DNA of 60,492 bases, taken from positions 1-60,492 of the forward strand of contig CAYYOS010000001.1 in NCBI GenBank assembly GCA_964473355.1, read 5' to 3'. Below, piece by piece: positions 51,149-58,492 of this stretch. The notes under the pieces are model-generated. The model was not told the DNA's origin, searched no databases, and saw only the letters and a list, made by a program, of their open reading frames with translations. This stretch comes from CAYYOS01 sp964473355 (GTDB lineage Bacteria; Pseudomonadota; Gammaproteobacteria; Burkholderiales; REEB80). The first letter of the stretch is position 1; the number at the start of each line of letters is the position of its first letter. The position numbers and the translations under genes were made by a program.

Positions 51149-51421
51149 ATGGTCGATCTGACACGCATCACTGGCTTAGAATGGGACGAGGGAAACGCCC
51201 GCAAGAACGAGAAGCATGGTGTCCTACCCATGGAAGCTGAACAAGTATTTTTCAACCAGCCGTTGCTGTTGTTAGATGATGTCAGGCACAGCCAAGCCGA
51301 GCCACGCTTCCATGCGTTGGGAAAGACTCACGGAGGACGGTTATTACACATCACTTTTACTATAAGGGAAGAAGCGATTCGAATCGTCTCAGCACGAGAT
51401 ATGCACGAAAGGAGCGGGTAA
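51149..51421 (+). CDS. brnT: BrnT family ribonuclease toxin
   Basis: A 90-residue RelE-like toxin. GLEWDEGNARKNEKHGVLPM followed by EAEQVFFNQPLLLL and later RIVSARDM are diagnostic of BrnT. The toxin gene comes first, as in the Brucella system. The ATG lies directly at the palindrome, with no clear ribosome binding site. brnA follows after three bases. Confidence 0.93.
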   Translation: MVDLTRITGLEWDEGNARKNEKHGVLPMEAEQVFFNQPLLLLDDVRHSQAEPRFHALGKTHGGRLLHITFTIREEAIRIVSARDMHERSG

Positions 51422-51424
51422 TTT

Positions 51425-51691
51425 ATGAACAAGAAACTTAAGGCTATTCCAGCCTTCGCATCCGAAGCCGCCGAGCGGCGCTTCTGGGAAACTCACGATA
51501 GCACGGACTACGTAGACTGGTCGAAAGCAAGGCGCGTCGTTCTGCCAAACCTCAGGCCATCAACCGAAAGCATTTCCCTGCGGCTGCCCAAGCATTTGCT
51601 GGAAGCCATCAAGGCCGCCGCCAACGCGCGCGACGTACCTTATCAATCACTCATCAAGGTGTGGCTGCAAGAAAAACTTGAGCAGCACTAA
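51425..51691 (+). CDS. brnA: BrnA family antitoxin
   Basis: An 88-residue antitoxin. AAERRFWETHDSTDYVDW is the toxin-wrapping N-terminus. ISLRLPKHLLEAIKAAA and VPYQSLIKVWLQEKL form the ribbon-helix-helix DNA-binding C-terminus. This domain order is typical of BrnA/CopG-like partners of BrnT. Confidence 0.92.
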   Translation: MNKKLKAIPAFASEAAERRFWETHDSTDYVDWSKARRVVLPNLRPSTESISLRLPKHLLEAIKAAANARDVPYQSLIKVWLQEKLEQH

Positions 51692-51884
51692 CCCTAACTT
51701 GACATACGTATCCAACGCCGGCTCGTTTCTTCTAATGACATATTTATCGCTACGCCGTCAGCCGGGCGCTTGCACCAGATATTCCTGGAGCAGTTCGCAA
51801 TCGCCTGAGCTGTGGAACCAATAATCCACCGCTGACTTGTGGTTTCGATACTGCCGATGTCGCCTGCAAGAAAACAATCGCTCG

Positions 51885-52652
51885 TCACTTGTTTTGCCTC
51901 AAGAGGGGGTCTTGACAATAAAACAGCGCCAATTGCTGATAAACCGCTGGATAAGTTTGCTGCACTGTTTGCGGCATACCGAAAAATACTTCGCTGATGA
52001 CAGCGAAAAACTCCGCCGGCTCTTCCGCGGCATAAGGATCAATCTCAGTTTTCACGCCAGCCTCCACTTGCGCACAAAAGTCGCTGTAAGCCGCACCGAA
52101 TGCGGCGCTCCACGCCGGCCGACTCATTTGATCGTGTAGCGGTGGAAAGCCATTGGCCTCGCCGTTACGCATGTCGAGCTTGTGGGCGAATTCGTGAATC
52201 ACCACGCTGTAGCCAGCCACATCGTGGCCTATAACGTCTGCCCACGAAAGGATAACCGGCCCGGCAGACCACGATTCACCGCTCATCGGCTCATGCACAC
52301 GATGCACGATGCCAGCCTTGTCCATATATTCACGCTCGGGAATAAATTCGCCGGGATAAACGATGATCTCCACCCAACCATCGTAGTAATCGAGATCAAG
52401 ATTCAGAATCAGGATACACGCCTGCGTCGCAATCATCACGCGCATTTCGTTGGTGAGGACTAATCCACCCGCTGCGCTGAAATGTTTGCTGTGCAAAAAC
52501 AGCACCACCCATTCGCGCAGGCGGACAAGCTCGTCTTGTGTTAAACCATCCAGGAAAGTGAGCCGCGCTACCACGCCGCGCCATACATCATCCGGCAGCG
52601 ATTGGCGTTTTAGGGTGCGGCGGCGGCCCCAAGCTTTCAAATTCCAGAACAT
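51885..52652 (-). CDS. mtfA: MtfA-like zinc peptidase (M90)
   Basis: A 255-residue cytoplasmic metallopeptidase. The zinc motif is HEFAHKLDM at 153-161, and EPAEFFAVISEVFF supplies the distal Glu. In E. coli, MtfA binds the glucose regulator Mlc. It is the only evident housekeeping-type gene inside the accessory patch between metR and metE. The frame stays open upstream into an antitoxin-like remnant. Confidence 0.92.
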   Translation of the reverse strand: MFWNLKAWGRRRTLKRQSLPDDVWRGVVARLTFLDGLTQDELVRLREWVVLFLHSKHFSAAGGLVLTNEMRVMIATQACILILNLDLDYYDGWVEIIVYPGEFIPEREYMDKAGIVHRVHEPMSGESWSAGPVILSWADVIGHDVAGYSVVIHEFAHKLDMRNGEANGFPPLHDQMSRPAWSAAFGAAYSDFCAQVEAGVKTEIDPYAAEEPAEFFAVISEVFFGMPQTVQQTYPAVYQQLALFYCQDPLLRQNK

Positions 52653-52733
52653 GGCGGCGCAATCATTCTTCCTCGGCTTCCAATGTACGTTGTGTTCCCC
52701 TTCGGCGATTCTAGTTCCACAGCTGCTTTGTTG

Positions 52734-52835
52734 GCCGGCCTCTTGTTTGACCAGATTAGCTAAATAGCGAGAAAGGGGAAGATTGGCTTGCTTAGCCTTG
52801 TTGCGGATCTGGGCCTCTACCTCGGATGTACTCGA
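52734..52835 (-). pseudogene. Remnant of a ribbon-helix-helix antitoxin-like gene
   Basis: The frame reads TSEVEAQIRNKAKQANLPLS and then RYLANLVKQEAG. This resembles the DNA-binding half of small RHH antitoxins. A TAA lies four codons upstream and no start is present. The frame runs on without a stop into mtfA. The match is short, so the identification is tentative. Confidence 0.45.
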
Positions 52836-52857
52836 ATATATTTTTTACATGCGAATG

Positions 52858-53310
52858 TTAACTTGGCTCAGCGCAAAACGTTGAGTGCGTCAATTCAAGA
52901 CCTGACCCTGACCCGCTCCTGTGGGGCGCTGAGATGAATTCCAGGCGGTTTTTGCGGGTGCTGAAGCTTTGCCATTCGTTTTCGAAGATGTAGCTGCCGG
53001 TCCAGCGTTCCTCGAATTCCACTTCGCCACCACCCTCGTCGCTCCCGCGAAGGCGGGAGTCCAGGGGATTCGCAGAGTCATGGATTCCCGCTCCCCGGTC
53101 GTAGCCGGGGGCAGGTTTCGCGGGAATGACAGCGTCTGGGGCGGGAATGAGGGCATTAACACCACTCTCTTTGGCGACCTTGATAATCTCGCGGCGGGAC
53201 CTGTAGTCGAAATCCATGGTCCAGTAGTTCGCCCAGTCGGCCGAATCCTTGGTGATTAACTCGCGCTTTTCGGTGTCGCTGAGGTCGTAGGCGGGTTTGT
53301 GTTTGAACAT
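52858..53310 (-). pseudogene. DNA-methyltransferase-like C-terminal fragment with inserted palindromic repeat
   Basis: An open frame of 150 codons. ADWANYWTMDFDYRSRREII and ERWTGSYIFENEWQSFSTRK resemble the C-terminal part of site-specific DNA methyltransferases; catalytic motifs are absent. Residues about 55-93 are translated palindromic repeat (PAPGYDRGAGIHDS, NPLDSRLRGSD) and interrupt the homology in frame. The end is probably frameshifted (SGSGSGLELTHS). It directly follows the FitAB-like pair and is probably a relic. Confidence 0.5.
53032..53148. repeat. Palindromic repeat inserted inside a coding fragment
   Basis: It contains CCCGCGAAGGCGGGAGTCC, then GTCATGGATTCCCGC and, inverted, GCGGGAATGAC. 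It is of the same family as the intergenic copies and here keeps the host frame open. Confidence 0.65.
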
Positions 53311-53313
53311 GGT

Positions 53314-53769
53314 TCAGACGTTCGGCAGCTGATCTACCGTCAGCACGGGGATGCGGGCTGACACTACGCTGAGGCGCAGGTCCCCGGTAACAAATACCGT
53401 ACAACTCGCTTGGATGGCGGTGGCGATGTGCAGCGCGTCTAACAGCTTGAGCGCCGGATAATCAGCCCTCAATTCGGCGGCAAGTTCCACGGTTTGCTCG
53501 TCCAGCGTGTGAATGAATACCGCGTTGTAGCCTGATAACAATGCACGATAACGGTCCGCCAGTTCGGTTTGACGGAGTTGCAAGGGCCGGACCAGCACTT
53601 CAGCCCGTGTAATCAGGCTAGTGCTGGCAGCGCATTGCTCCAAATAAATCATGCGAATTATTTGACCGATGGCCTGCCGTAATGCCCCAGCCTGTGCCTC
53701 GAACGCATAAATGAAAATATTACTGTCGAGATAAAGCGTTGTGCCGCGCAATTCGTCTAGCGATTTCAT
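53314..53769 (-). CDS. PIN-domain toxin (FitB/VapC-like)
   Basis: A 151-residue PIN toxin. TLYLDSNIFIYAFE carries the first Asp. TRAEVLVRPL supplies the Glu. KLLDALHIATAIQ and VTGDLRLS supply the other acidic sites. It overlaps its antitoxin gene by four bases. Confidence 0.9.
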   Translation of the reverse strand: MKSLDELRGTTLYLDSNIFIYAFEAQAGALRQAIGQIIRMIYLEQCAASTSLITRAEVLVRPLQLRQTELADRYRALLSGYNAVFIHTLDEQTVELAAELRADYPALKLLDALHIATAIQASCTVFVTGDLRLSVVSARIPVLTVDQLPNV

Positions 53770-54050
53770 CGATCCTGGCGCAGCTCATCCATGTACTGGT
53801 TTAGCTCGTCTAGCGAGTTGATGTGAGCATAGCGGTTGTCTGTGATTGCCGCTTCAATGTCATCAATGGTGAGGGGGTCATATTTGAGTTTAATCCGCGG
53901 CGGTAGTTTAGGCGCAGTACGAGGGGCAGCGATGGCCTGCTCGATGAGCGCTACAGCTTCCTTATTAAGCGATCGGTGATTGCGCTGTGCTTGGCTCTTC
54001 AGCGCGGCGTGCAAATGCTCGGGCAAGTTTTTGATCACGAGAGTACTCAT
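53766..54050 (-). CDS. FitA-like ribbon-helix-helix antitoxin
   Basis: A 94-residue antitoxin from MSTLVIKNLPEHLHAALKSQ. HRSLNKEAVALIEQAI completes the Arc/FitA-type DNA-binding domain. The C-terminal half (DPLTIDDIEAAITDN, LDELNQYMDELRQ) would contact the toxin. An ATG nine codons upstream is less likely because family members begin here. Confidence 0.87.
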   Translation of the reverse strand: MSTLVIKNLPEHLHAALKSQAQRNHRSLNKEAVALIEQAIAAPRTAPKLPPRIKLKYDPLTIDDIEAAITDNRYAHINSLDELNQYMDELRQDR

Positions 54051-54060
54051 AAGGGCTTTC

Positions 54061-54107
54061 TGGAACGACAATTCCAAAATAATACCAAAATGCTAGCGTT
54101 TCGTCAC
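54061..54107 (-). promoter_or_regulatory. Promoter and operator of the fitAB-like pair
   Basis: On the minus strand GTGACG and TATTAT are separated by 17 bases. TGGAA and TTCCA arms around six bases (54061-54076) follow the -10 box. The layout suits autorepression; this is inferred. Confidence 0.5.
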
Positions 54108-54282
54108 CTAGTGTATCGTTAATGCAAACTAGCGTCATATGTCTCCAGCATAGCGCTTTTGTTCGAAGGGTACGCTCACCGATCAAAGCCGCTAAAAAAC
54201 AAATGCCCCTGGGGAGGTATCATTAAAAAATTTCATGCTATACAGAAAAACAATGAGTTTGAATAATAATTAGATTTACCCT

Positions 54283-54305
54283 ATCTTTCAAATCTTTTGA
54301 AAGAT
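54283..54305. promoter_or_regulatory. Perfect 10-bp inverted repeat abutting the metE start
   Basis: ATCTTTCAAA and TTTGAAAGAT flank TCT and end three bases before the metE ATG. As RNA it would form a hairpin over the ribosome binding site; as DNA it could be a regulator site. It is not in the usual MetR orientation (TGAA-N5-TTCA). Confidence 0.6.
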
Positions 54306-54308
54306 TTT

Positions 54309-56573
54309 ATGGTTACGACCCACAATCTAGGTTTCCCTCGCATCGGCGCGCGCCGAGAGCTCAAGAGTGCACTGGAAGGCTATTGGCAGGGAAAGTTGAG
54401 CGAAGCCGAGCTTTACGAAACCGGCAAAATGCTACGAGCGCAGCATTGGCAAGCACAGCAAGAGGCCGGACTCACTTATATTCCGGTTGGAGATTTTGCG
54501 TGGTACGACCACATGCTGAACATGACGGCGCTACTGGGCGCTGCGCCTGCGCGGTTTGGTTTTAATTCCTCGGCCCTCACATTAGAACAATATTTTGCCT
54601 TAGCGCGCGGCACGAAAGCCCAGGGCGCGATGGAGCTAACGAAATGGTTTGATAGCAACTATCACTACCTGGTCCCGGAATTTTCTGCGGACAGCGAATT
54701 TCAGTTGGGTGTGGATTGGTTGTTTCGCGAAGTGGAAGAGGCCAAAAGCTTAGGGCTAAGACCGAAGCCAGTGTTGATCGGGCCGCTGACGTATCTTTAT
54801 CTAGGCAAAGAAAAAGATCCTGATTTTAATCGCTGGGATTTATTGCCTAAATTACTGCCGGTGTATAAGGAAATTCTAAGCCGTCTTAAAGCCCAGGGCA
54901 TAGAATGGGTGCAGGTCGATGAACCCGCTCTGGCTTTGGATTTACCCGCGGAATGGCTCGCGGCGTTTCAACCCACTTATGTAGAACTAAGTAGAAACGC
55001 GCCATCGATTTTACTCGCCACTTATTTTGCGTCCGTGGCCCGCCACGCACCCATGCTAAAAAATTTACCGGTGAGTGGGTTGCATATCGACGCCGTTCGC
55101 GCGCCGGAACAGGTGGATGTTTTTCTTGACGGCTATCCCTTAGAAAAAATACTCTCGATTGGCATCATAGACGGCCGCAATGTCTGGAAAAGCGACCTGG
55201 ATCGCGCGCTGGGTATTTTGGAGCCGGCGTATCGCGAACTTAAGGCGCGCTTATGGGTAGCGCCTAGTTGTTCCTTGTTGCACGTGCCCATAGACTTAAG
55301 TCTTGAAACGGCTTTGCCCCCGGAGAGCAAAAATTGGCTGGCCTTCGCCGTGCAAAAGTTGGATGAAATTTCTATATTAGCCAAGGGCCTTATTGAGGGA
55401 ACGAGCGCTGTTGATGACGCGTTACGCGCCGCGCGGCAAACGCAACAGCAGCGCCGCAATTCCCCCGTGGCTCACAATCAGGCACTTCGGCAAAAAATCG
55501 CCGCCTTTCAGGCTAATGGCAAGGGCGGACGGTCGGCATTTAGTAAGCGCCAGTCTGCACAAAAATCGCGTTTTAAATTGCCGCTATTTCCCACCACGAC
55601 CATCGGTTCCTTTCCCCAGACATCAGCTATCCGCAAGGCGCGTGCCGATTACAAGCACGGCAAAATCTCCGCCGAGGCGTATCAAGTAGAAATGGCGGAG
55701 GAAATCCGCGCCGCCGTCGCAAGGCAAGAAGCAATCGGCTTGGATGTGTTGGTGCATGGTGAAGCCGAACGTAATGACATGGTGGAATATTTCGGCGAAC
55801 AGTTGCAAGGGTTCGCTTTCACGCAGAATGGCTGGGTGCAAAGCTATGGCTCGCGCTGCGTTAAGCCGCCGATTATTTTTGGCGACGTTTATAGAACTAA
55901 GCCCATGACCGTCGAATGGAGCAAGTATGCGCAGAGCTTAACGGCAAAACCCATGAAGGGCATGTTGACCGGGCCAGTGACGATTCTGCAGTGGTCGTTT
56001 GTGCGCGATGATCAGCCGCGAGCAGAAACCGCCATGCAAATTGCGCTGGCGATTCGTGACGAGGTGTGCGATTTAGAGGCCGCCGGCATCGGCATGATAC
56101 AAATCGACGAACCGGCTTTACGCGAAGGGTTGCCCTTACGGCGCGCCGAGTGGGAAGAGTATTTGCGTTGGGCGGTGCATGCGTTCCAAGTGGCGGCAGG
56201 CGGCGTAAAAGATGAAACCCAAATACACACCCATATGTGTTATTCGGAGTTTAATGCCATCTTACCGGCGATAGTGGCGTTGGACGCGGATGTTATAACC
56301 ATTGAAACGGCGCGCTCGAAATTAAAGCTATTTGAGGGCTTGGATAAATTTCCCTATCCGAATGAAATCGGCCCGGGCATTTACGACATACACAGCCCGC
56401 ACATCCCCAACGTGCAAGAGATGGTTGCGCTGTTGGAAAAAGCCCGCGCTGTCATCCCCGTAGACCGCTTGTGGGTGAACCCGGATTGCGGTTTAAAAAC
56501 TCGGGGGTGGGAGGAAGTTGAAACGGCGCTGGTCAATATGGTTGAAGCCGCGAAGATTATGCGCGCGGGCTAG
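54309..56573 (+). CDS. metE: Cobalamin-independent methionine synthase
   Basis: A 754-residue zinc enzyme transferring a methyl group from methyltetrahydropteroyl-triglutamate to homocysteine. I start at MVTTHNLGFPRIGARREL, as in the family; a TTG four codons upstream is rejected. The C-terminal zinc ligands lie in HTHMCYSEF and NPDCGLKTRGWEE. FPTTTIGSFPQT begins the second barrel. The central linker (about 390-430) is long and basic. No cobalamin riboswitch is visible upstream. MetR, encoded 3.3 kb away, is the expected activator. Confidence 0.96.
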   Translation: MVTTHNLGFPRIGARRELKSALEGYWQGKLSEAELYETGKMLRAQHWQAQQEAGLTYIPVGDFAWYDHMLNMTALLGAAPARFGFNSSALTLEQYFALARGTKAQGAMELTKWFDSNYHYLVPEFSADSEFQLGVDWLFREVEEAKSLGLRPKPVLIGPLTYLYLGKEKDPDFNRWDLLPKLLPVYKEILSRLKAQGIEWVQVDEPALALDLPAEWLAAFQPTYVELSRNAPSILLATYFASVARHAPMLKNLPVSGLHIDAVRAPEQVDVFLDGYPLEKILSIGIIDGRNVWKSDLDRALGILEPAYRELKARLWVAPSCSLLHVPIDLSLETALPPESKNWLAFAVQKLDEISILAKGLIEGTSAVDDALRAARQTQQQRRNSPVAHNQALRQKIAAFQANGKGGRSAFSKRQSAQKSRFKLPLFPTTTIGSFPQTSAIRKARADYKHGKISAEAYQVEMAEEIRAAVARQEAIGLDVLVHGEAERNDMVEYFGEQLQGFAFTQNGWVQSYGSRCVKPPIIFGDVYRTKPMTVEWSKYAQSLTAKPMKGMLTGPVTILQWSFVRDDQPRAETAMQIALAIRDEVCDLEAAGIGMIQIDEPALREGLPLRRAEWEEYLRWAVHAFQVAAGGVKDETQIHTHMCYSEFNAILPAIVALDADVITIETARSKLKLFEGLDKFPYPNEIGPGIYDIHSPHIPNVQEMVALLEKARAVIPVDRLWVNPDCGLKTRGWEEVETALVNMVEAAKIMRAG

Positions 56574-56675
56574 TTTTCGTGCCCTGCTTGACGGCGGGCA
56601 TACACAAATTCGGACGAAAGACACAGAGAATGGCATCAGTCGTTTGACGCTGGAAAAATTGGCAGAGTACTTGGG
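56574..56675. other. Gap after metE
   Basis: No secure feature is seen. The plus strand can be read as NGISRLTLEKLAEYLG, faintly like a helix-turn-helix antitoxin, but the match is too short to call. Confidence 0.3.
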
Positions 56676-56977
56676 GGCAGCGACATTATTGTTTCAACCA
56701 TTTCCGCTTGGGAAATCGCGATGCTGGTTGAGCGGGAAAAACTGCTGCTATTATCAATGGACGTGAGCAGTTGGCTTGCAACGATCGCGGAAATTGAGGC
56801 TGTGTGCTTCGAGCCCGTGGACGTGGACGTGCCGACAAAGTCTGTAGTGCTACCCGGCAAATTTCATAAAGATCCGGCAGATCGCATGATAGTGGCTACG
56901 GCTCGCAAGCTGGCCGCGCCTTTGTGACTATGGATGATAAGATTCGAGCGTACGCGCACGTGAAGACAATTTGGTAG
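56676..56977 (+). pseudogene. Broken vapC-like PIN toxin gene
   Basis: The frame reads GGSDIIVSTISAWEIAMLVE and later FHKDPADRMIVATARKLAAP, the central and C-terminal parts of a PIN toxin. The first part with the catalytic Asp is missing. After LAAPL a TGA appears; shifting one base restores VTMDDKIRAYAHVKTIW and a stop at 56977. It is therefore truncated and frameshifted. No intact antitoxin accompanies it. Confidence 0.8.
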
Positions 56978-57008
56978 GGGGTAAATAACCATTCTTGAGC
57001 GGGCCTTC

Positions 57009-58022
57009 TCATGCCAGATCTTGGTGGGGCCGAATCCTCCGACAAATATCCGAAACTAAATTCGGGCCCTTATAAATCAAGCCGCTATAAATCTGTACTA
57101 AATTCGCGCCAGCATCCAGTCGCTCTTTCGCATCCTCGGCGCTCATAATTCCCCCCGTGGCAATTATGGGGAAAGTCTCACCCAGAGCGCTGCGCAATTG
57201 TTTCAAGAGCGTTAGAGCCAGCGTTTTTAAGGGCTGGCCGCTTAAGCCACCTGGGCCAGTAAAGTCCACCCCGGGGCGGGTGATAGTCGTATTGCTAACG
57301 ATTAGCGCATCGATTTTGTGGTCCAAAAAAAGGTGCGTCAGCTCGTCCAAGGCTTGGAGCTCAATATCGGGGGATATCTTCAGGGCCAGTGAAACGAACT
57401 TGCCGTTAACTTCGGTTAAAGTGTCGCGTTCTTCTACTAATGTCTGCAAAAACTCACTTAATAGGGAAGGTTCAAGTAGCTCCCGTAATTGAGCCGTATT
57501 CGGTGAGGAGATATTTACCGCGACATAATCCGCGTAAGGTGCGACTTTGCGCAGACAAGTTACATAATCATCGATGGCATTTTCTATCGGCGTGTTTGCA
57601 TTTTTGCCAATGTTGATGCCTAAAATTCCCGAATAGCGGGCACCTTTTATGTTTTCGATGAGCTGATCCACGCCTAGATTGTTAAAACCCATGCGGTTGA
57701 TCAGCGCTTCTTGCTTGGGCAGGCGGAACAGCCGTGGTTTAGGGTTGCCGGGTTGAGGTAGGGGCGTAACGGTGCCGATTTCTAGAAAGCCAAATCCTAG
57801 GGTGGCAAGCGCATCTAAATATTGGCCGTTTTTATCTAAGCCTGCGGCGAGTCCGACTGGATTGGGAAAGTCTAGTCCCATCACGCGGACGGGCCCAACG
57901 TTTAAGGGTTTGGGCTGGCCCCAACCCATTTGCTGAACAAGTTTCAGGCCCTCGAGCGTGATATGATGGACGGATTCAGGCTCCAAGCAAAACAACAGGG
58001 GGCGAATTAACGAGTAAAGCAT
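57009..58022 (-). CDS. pyrD: Quinone-dependent dihydroorotate dehydrogenase
   Basis: A 337-residue class 2 enzyme on the inner membrane that oxidises dihydroorotate to orotate in pyrimidine synthesis. The N-terminal helix LIRPLLFCLEPE docks to the membrane. NPVGLAAGLDKNG binds FMN, NISSPNTAQLREL carries the catalytic Ser, and IIATGGI is near the end. It is a single gene, divergent from a small unknown gene. Confidence 0.96.
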   Translation of the reverse strand: MLYSLIRPLLFCLEPESVHHITLEGLKLVQQMGWGQPKPLNVGPVRVMGLDFPNPVGLAAGLDKNGQYLDALATLGFGFLEIGTVTPLPQPGNPKPRLFRLPKQEALINRMGFNNLGVDQLIENIKGARYSGILGINIGKNANTPIENAIDDYVTCLRKVAPYADYVAVNISSPNTAQLRELLEPSLLSEFLQTLVEERDTLTEVNGKFVSLALKISPDIELQALDELTHLFLDHKIDALIVSNTTITRPGVDFTGPGGLSGQPLKTLALTLLKQLRSALGETFPIIATGGIMSAEDAKERLDAGANLVQIYSGLIYKGPNLVSDICRRIRPHQDLA

Positions 58023-58046
58023 TGTTCCAATTTTATATCGAAAGCT

Positions 58047-58358
58047 ATGTTTAAAAATCGCAAAGTCAAGAAATCTAATTTGGACCTAGGTTCACCCAAG
58101 TTAGAAACGCAAACGTATGCACTCTCACCTCGAACAGGGGAGTCTGAGGTGGACGCCCTGGTTCGTCAATTGGTGAAGATCGAGAGCATCGCCGAAGATC
58201 AGCGTAAAGGATATCAGCGTTGGTGGAAAATCGATAAGCCCCACCAAGCGCGAGATCAAATTCAACCGCTGGATGCGAATAAGGATATTCAGCAGTTAGA
58301 TAGGGATTCAGGTATTGAGCGGCGCAATATGCGTGGCCAAGGCGGTGGTAGCTCTTAA
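58047..58358 (+). CDS. Small hydrophilic protein, function unknown
   Basis: 103 residues, lysine/glutamine-rich, without membrane segments or recognised domain. SEVDALVRQLVKIESIAEDQ is predicted helical, and the end is Gly/Ser-rich. GAAAG precedes the ATG weakly. It may be a real small gene because it fills the space between pyrD and the next gene, but nothing beyond the open frame supports it. Confidence 0.45.
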   Translation: MFKNRKVKKSNLDLGSPKLETQTYALSPRTGESEVDALVRQLVKIESIAEDQRKGYQRWWKIDKPHQARDQIQPLDANKDIQQLDRDSGIERRNMRGQGGGSS

Positions 58359-58408
58359 CCCTTACTAATTTTAAACCCCTTTGTCCGGCTTCGCGTCGAC
58401 CGATTTTC

Positions 58409-58440
58409 ATGTCATTCCCGCGAGGGCGCGAGAACCGCGA
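58409..58440. repeat. Dispersed palindromic repeat
   Basis: GTCATTCCCGCGAGGGCGCG followed by AGAAC is another copy of the family, in the gap before the phosphomutase gene. Confidence 0.55.
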
Positions 58441-58492
58441 ACTATTAGCGGTACTCTCTAAATCCGCCGATGAAGAAGGTCTAAGACCTGCC

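Noticed and set aside
51692..51884. Possible small gene between brnA and mtfA
   Set aside because: Short frames exist on both strands but show no motif, ribosome binding site or recognisable relative.
54051..54308. Possible cobalamin riboswitch upstream of metE
   Set aside because: The gap is short and holds no recognisable B12-box or long conserved leader; only a simple hairpin is present.
7646..58440. CRISPR-like repeats
   Set aside because: The repeats are palindromic, scattered singly over 50 kb and lack regular spacers or cas genes.
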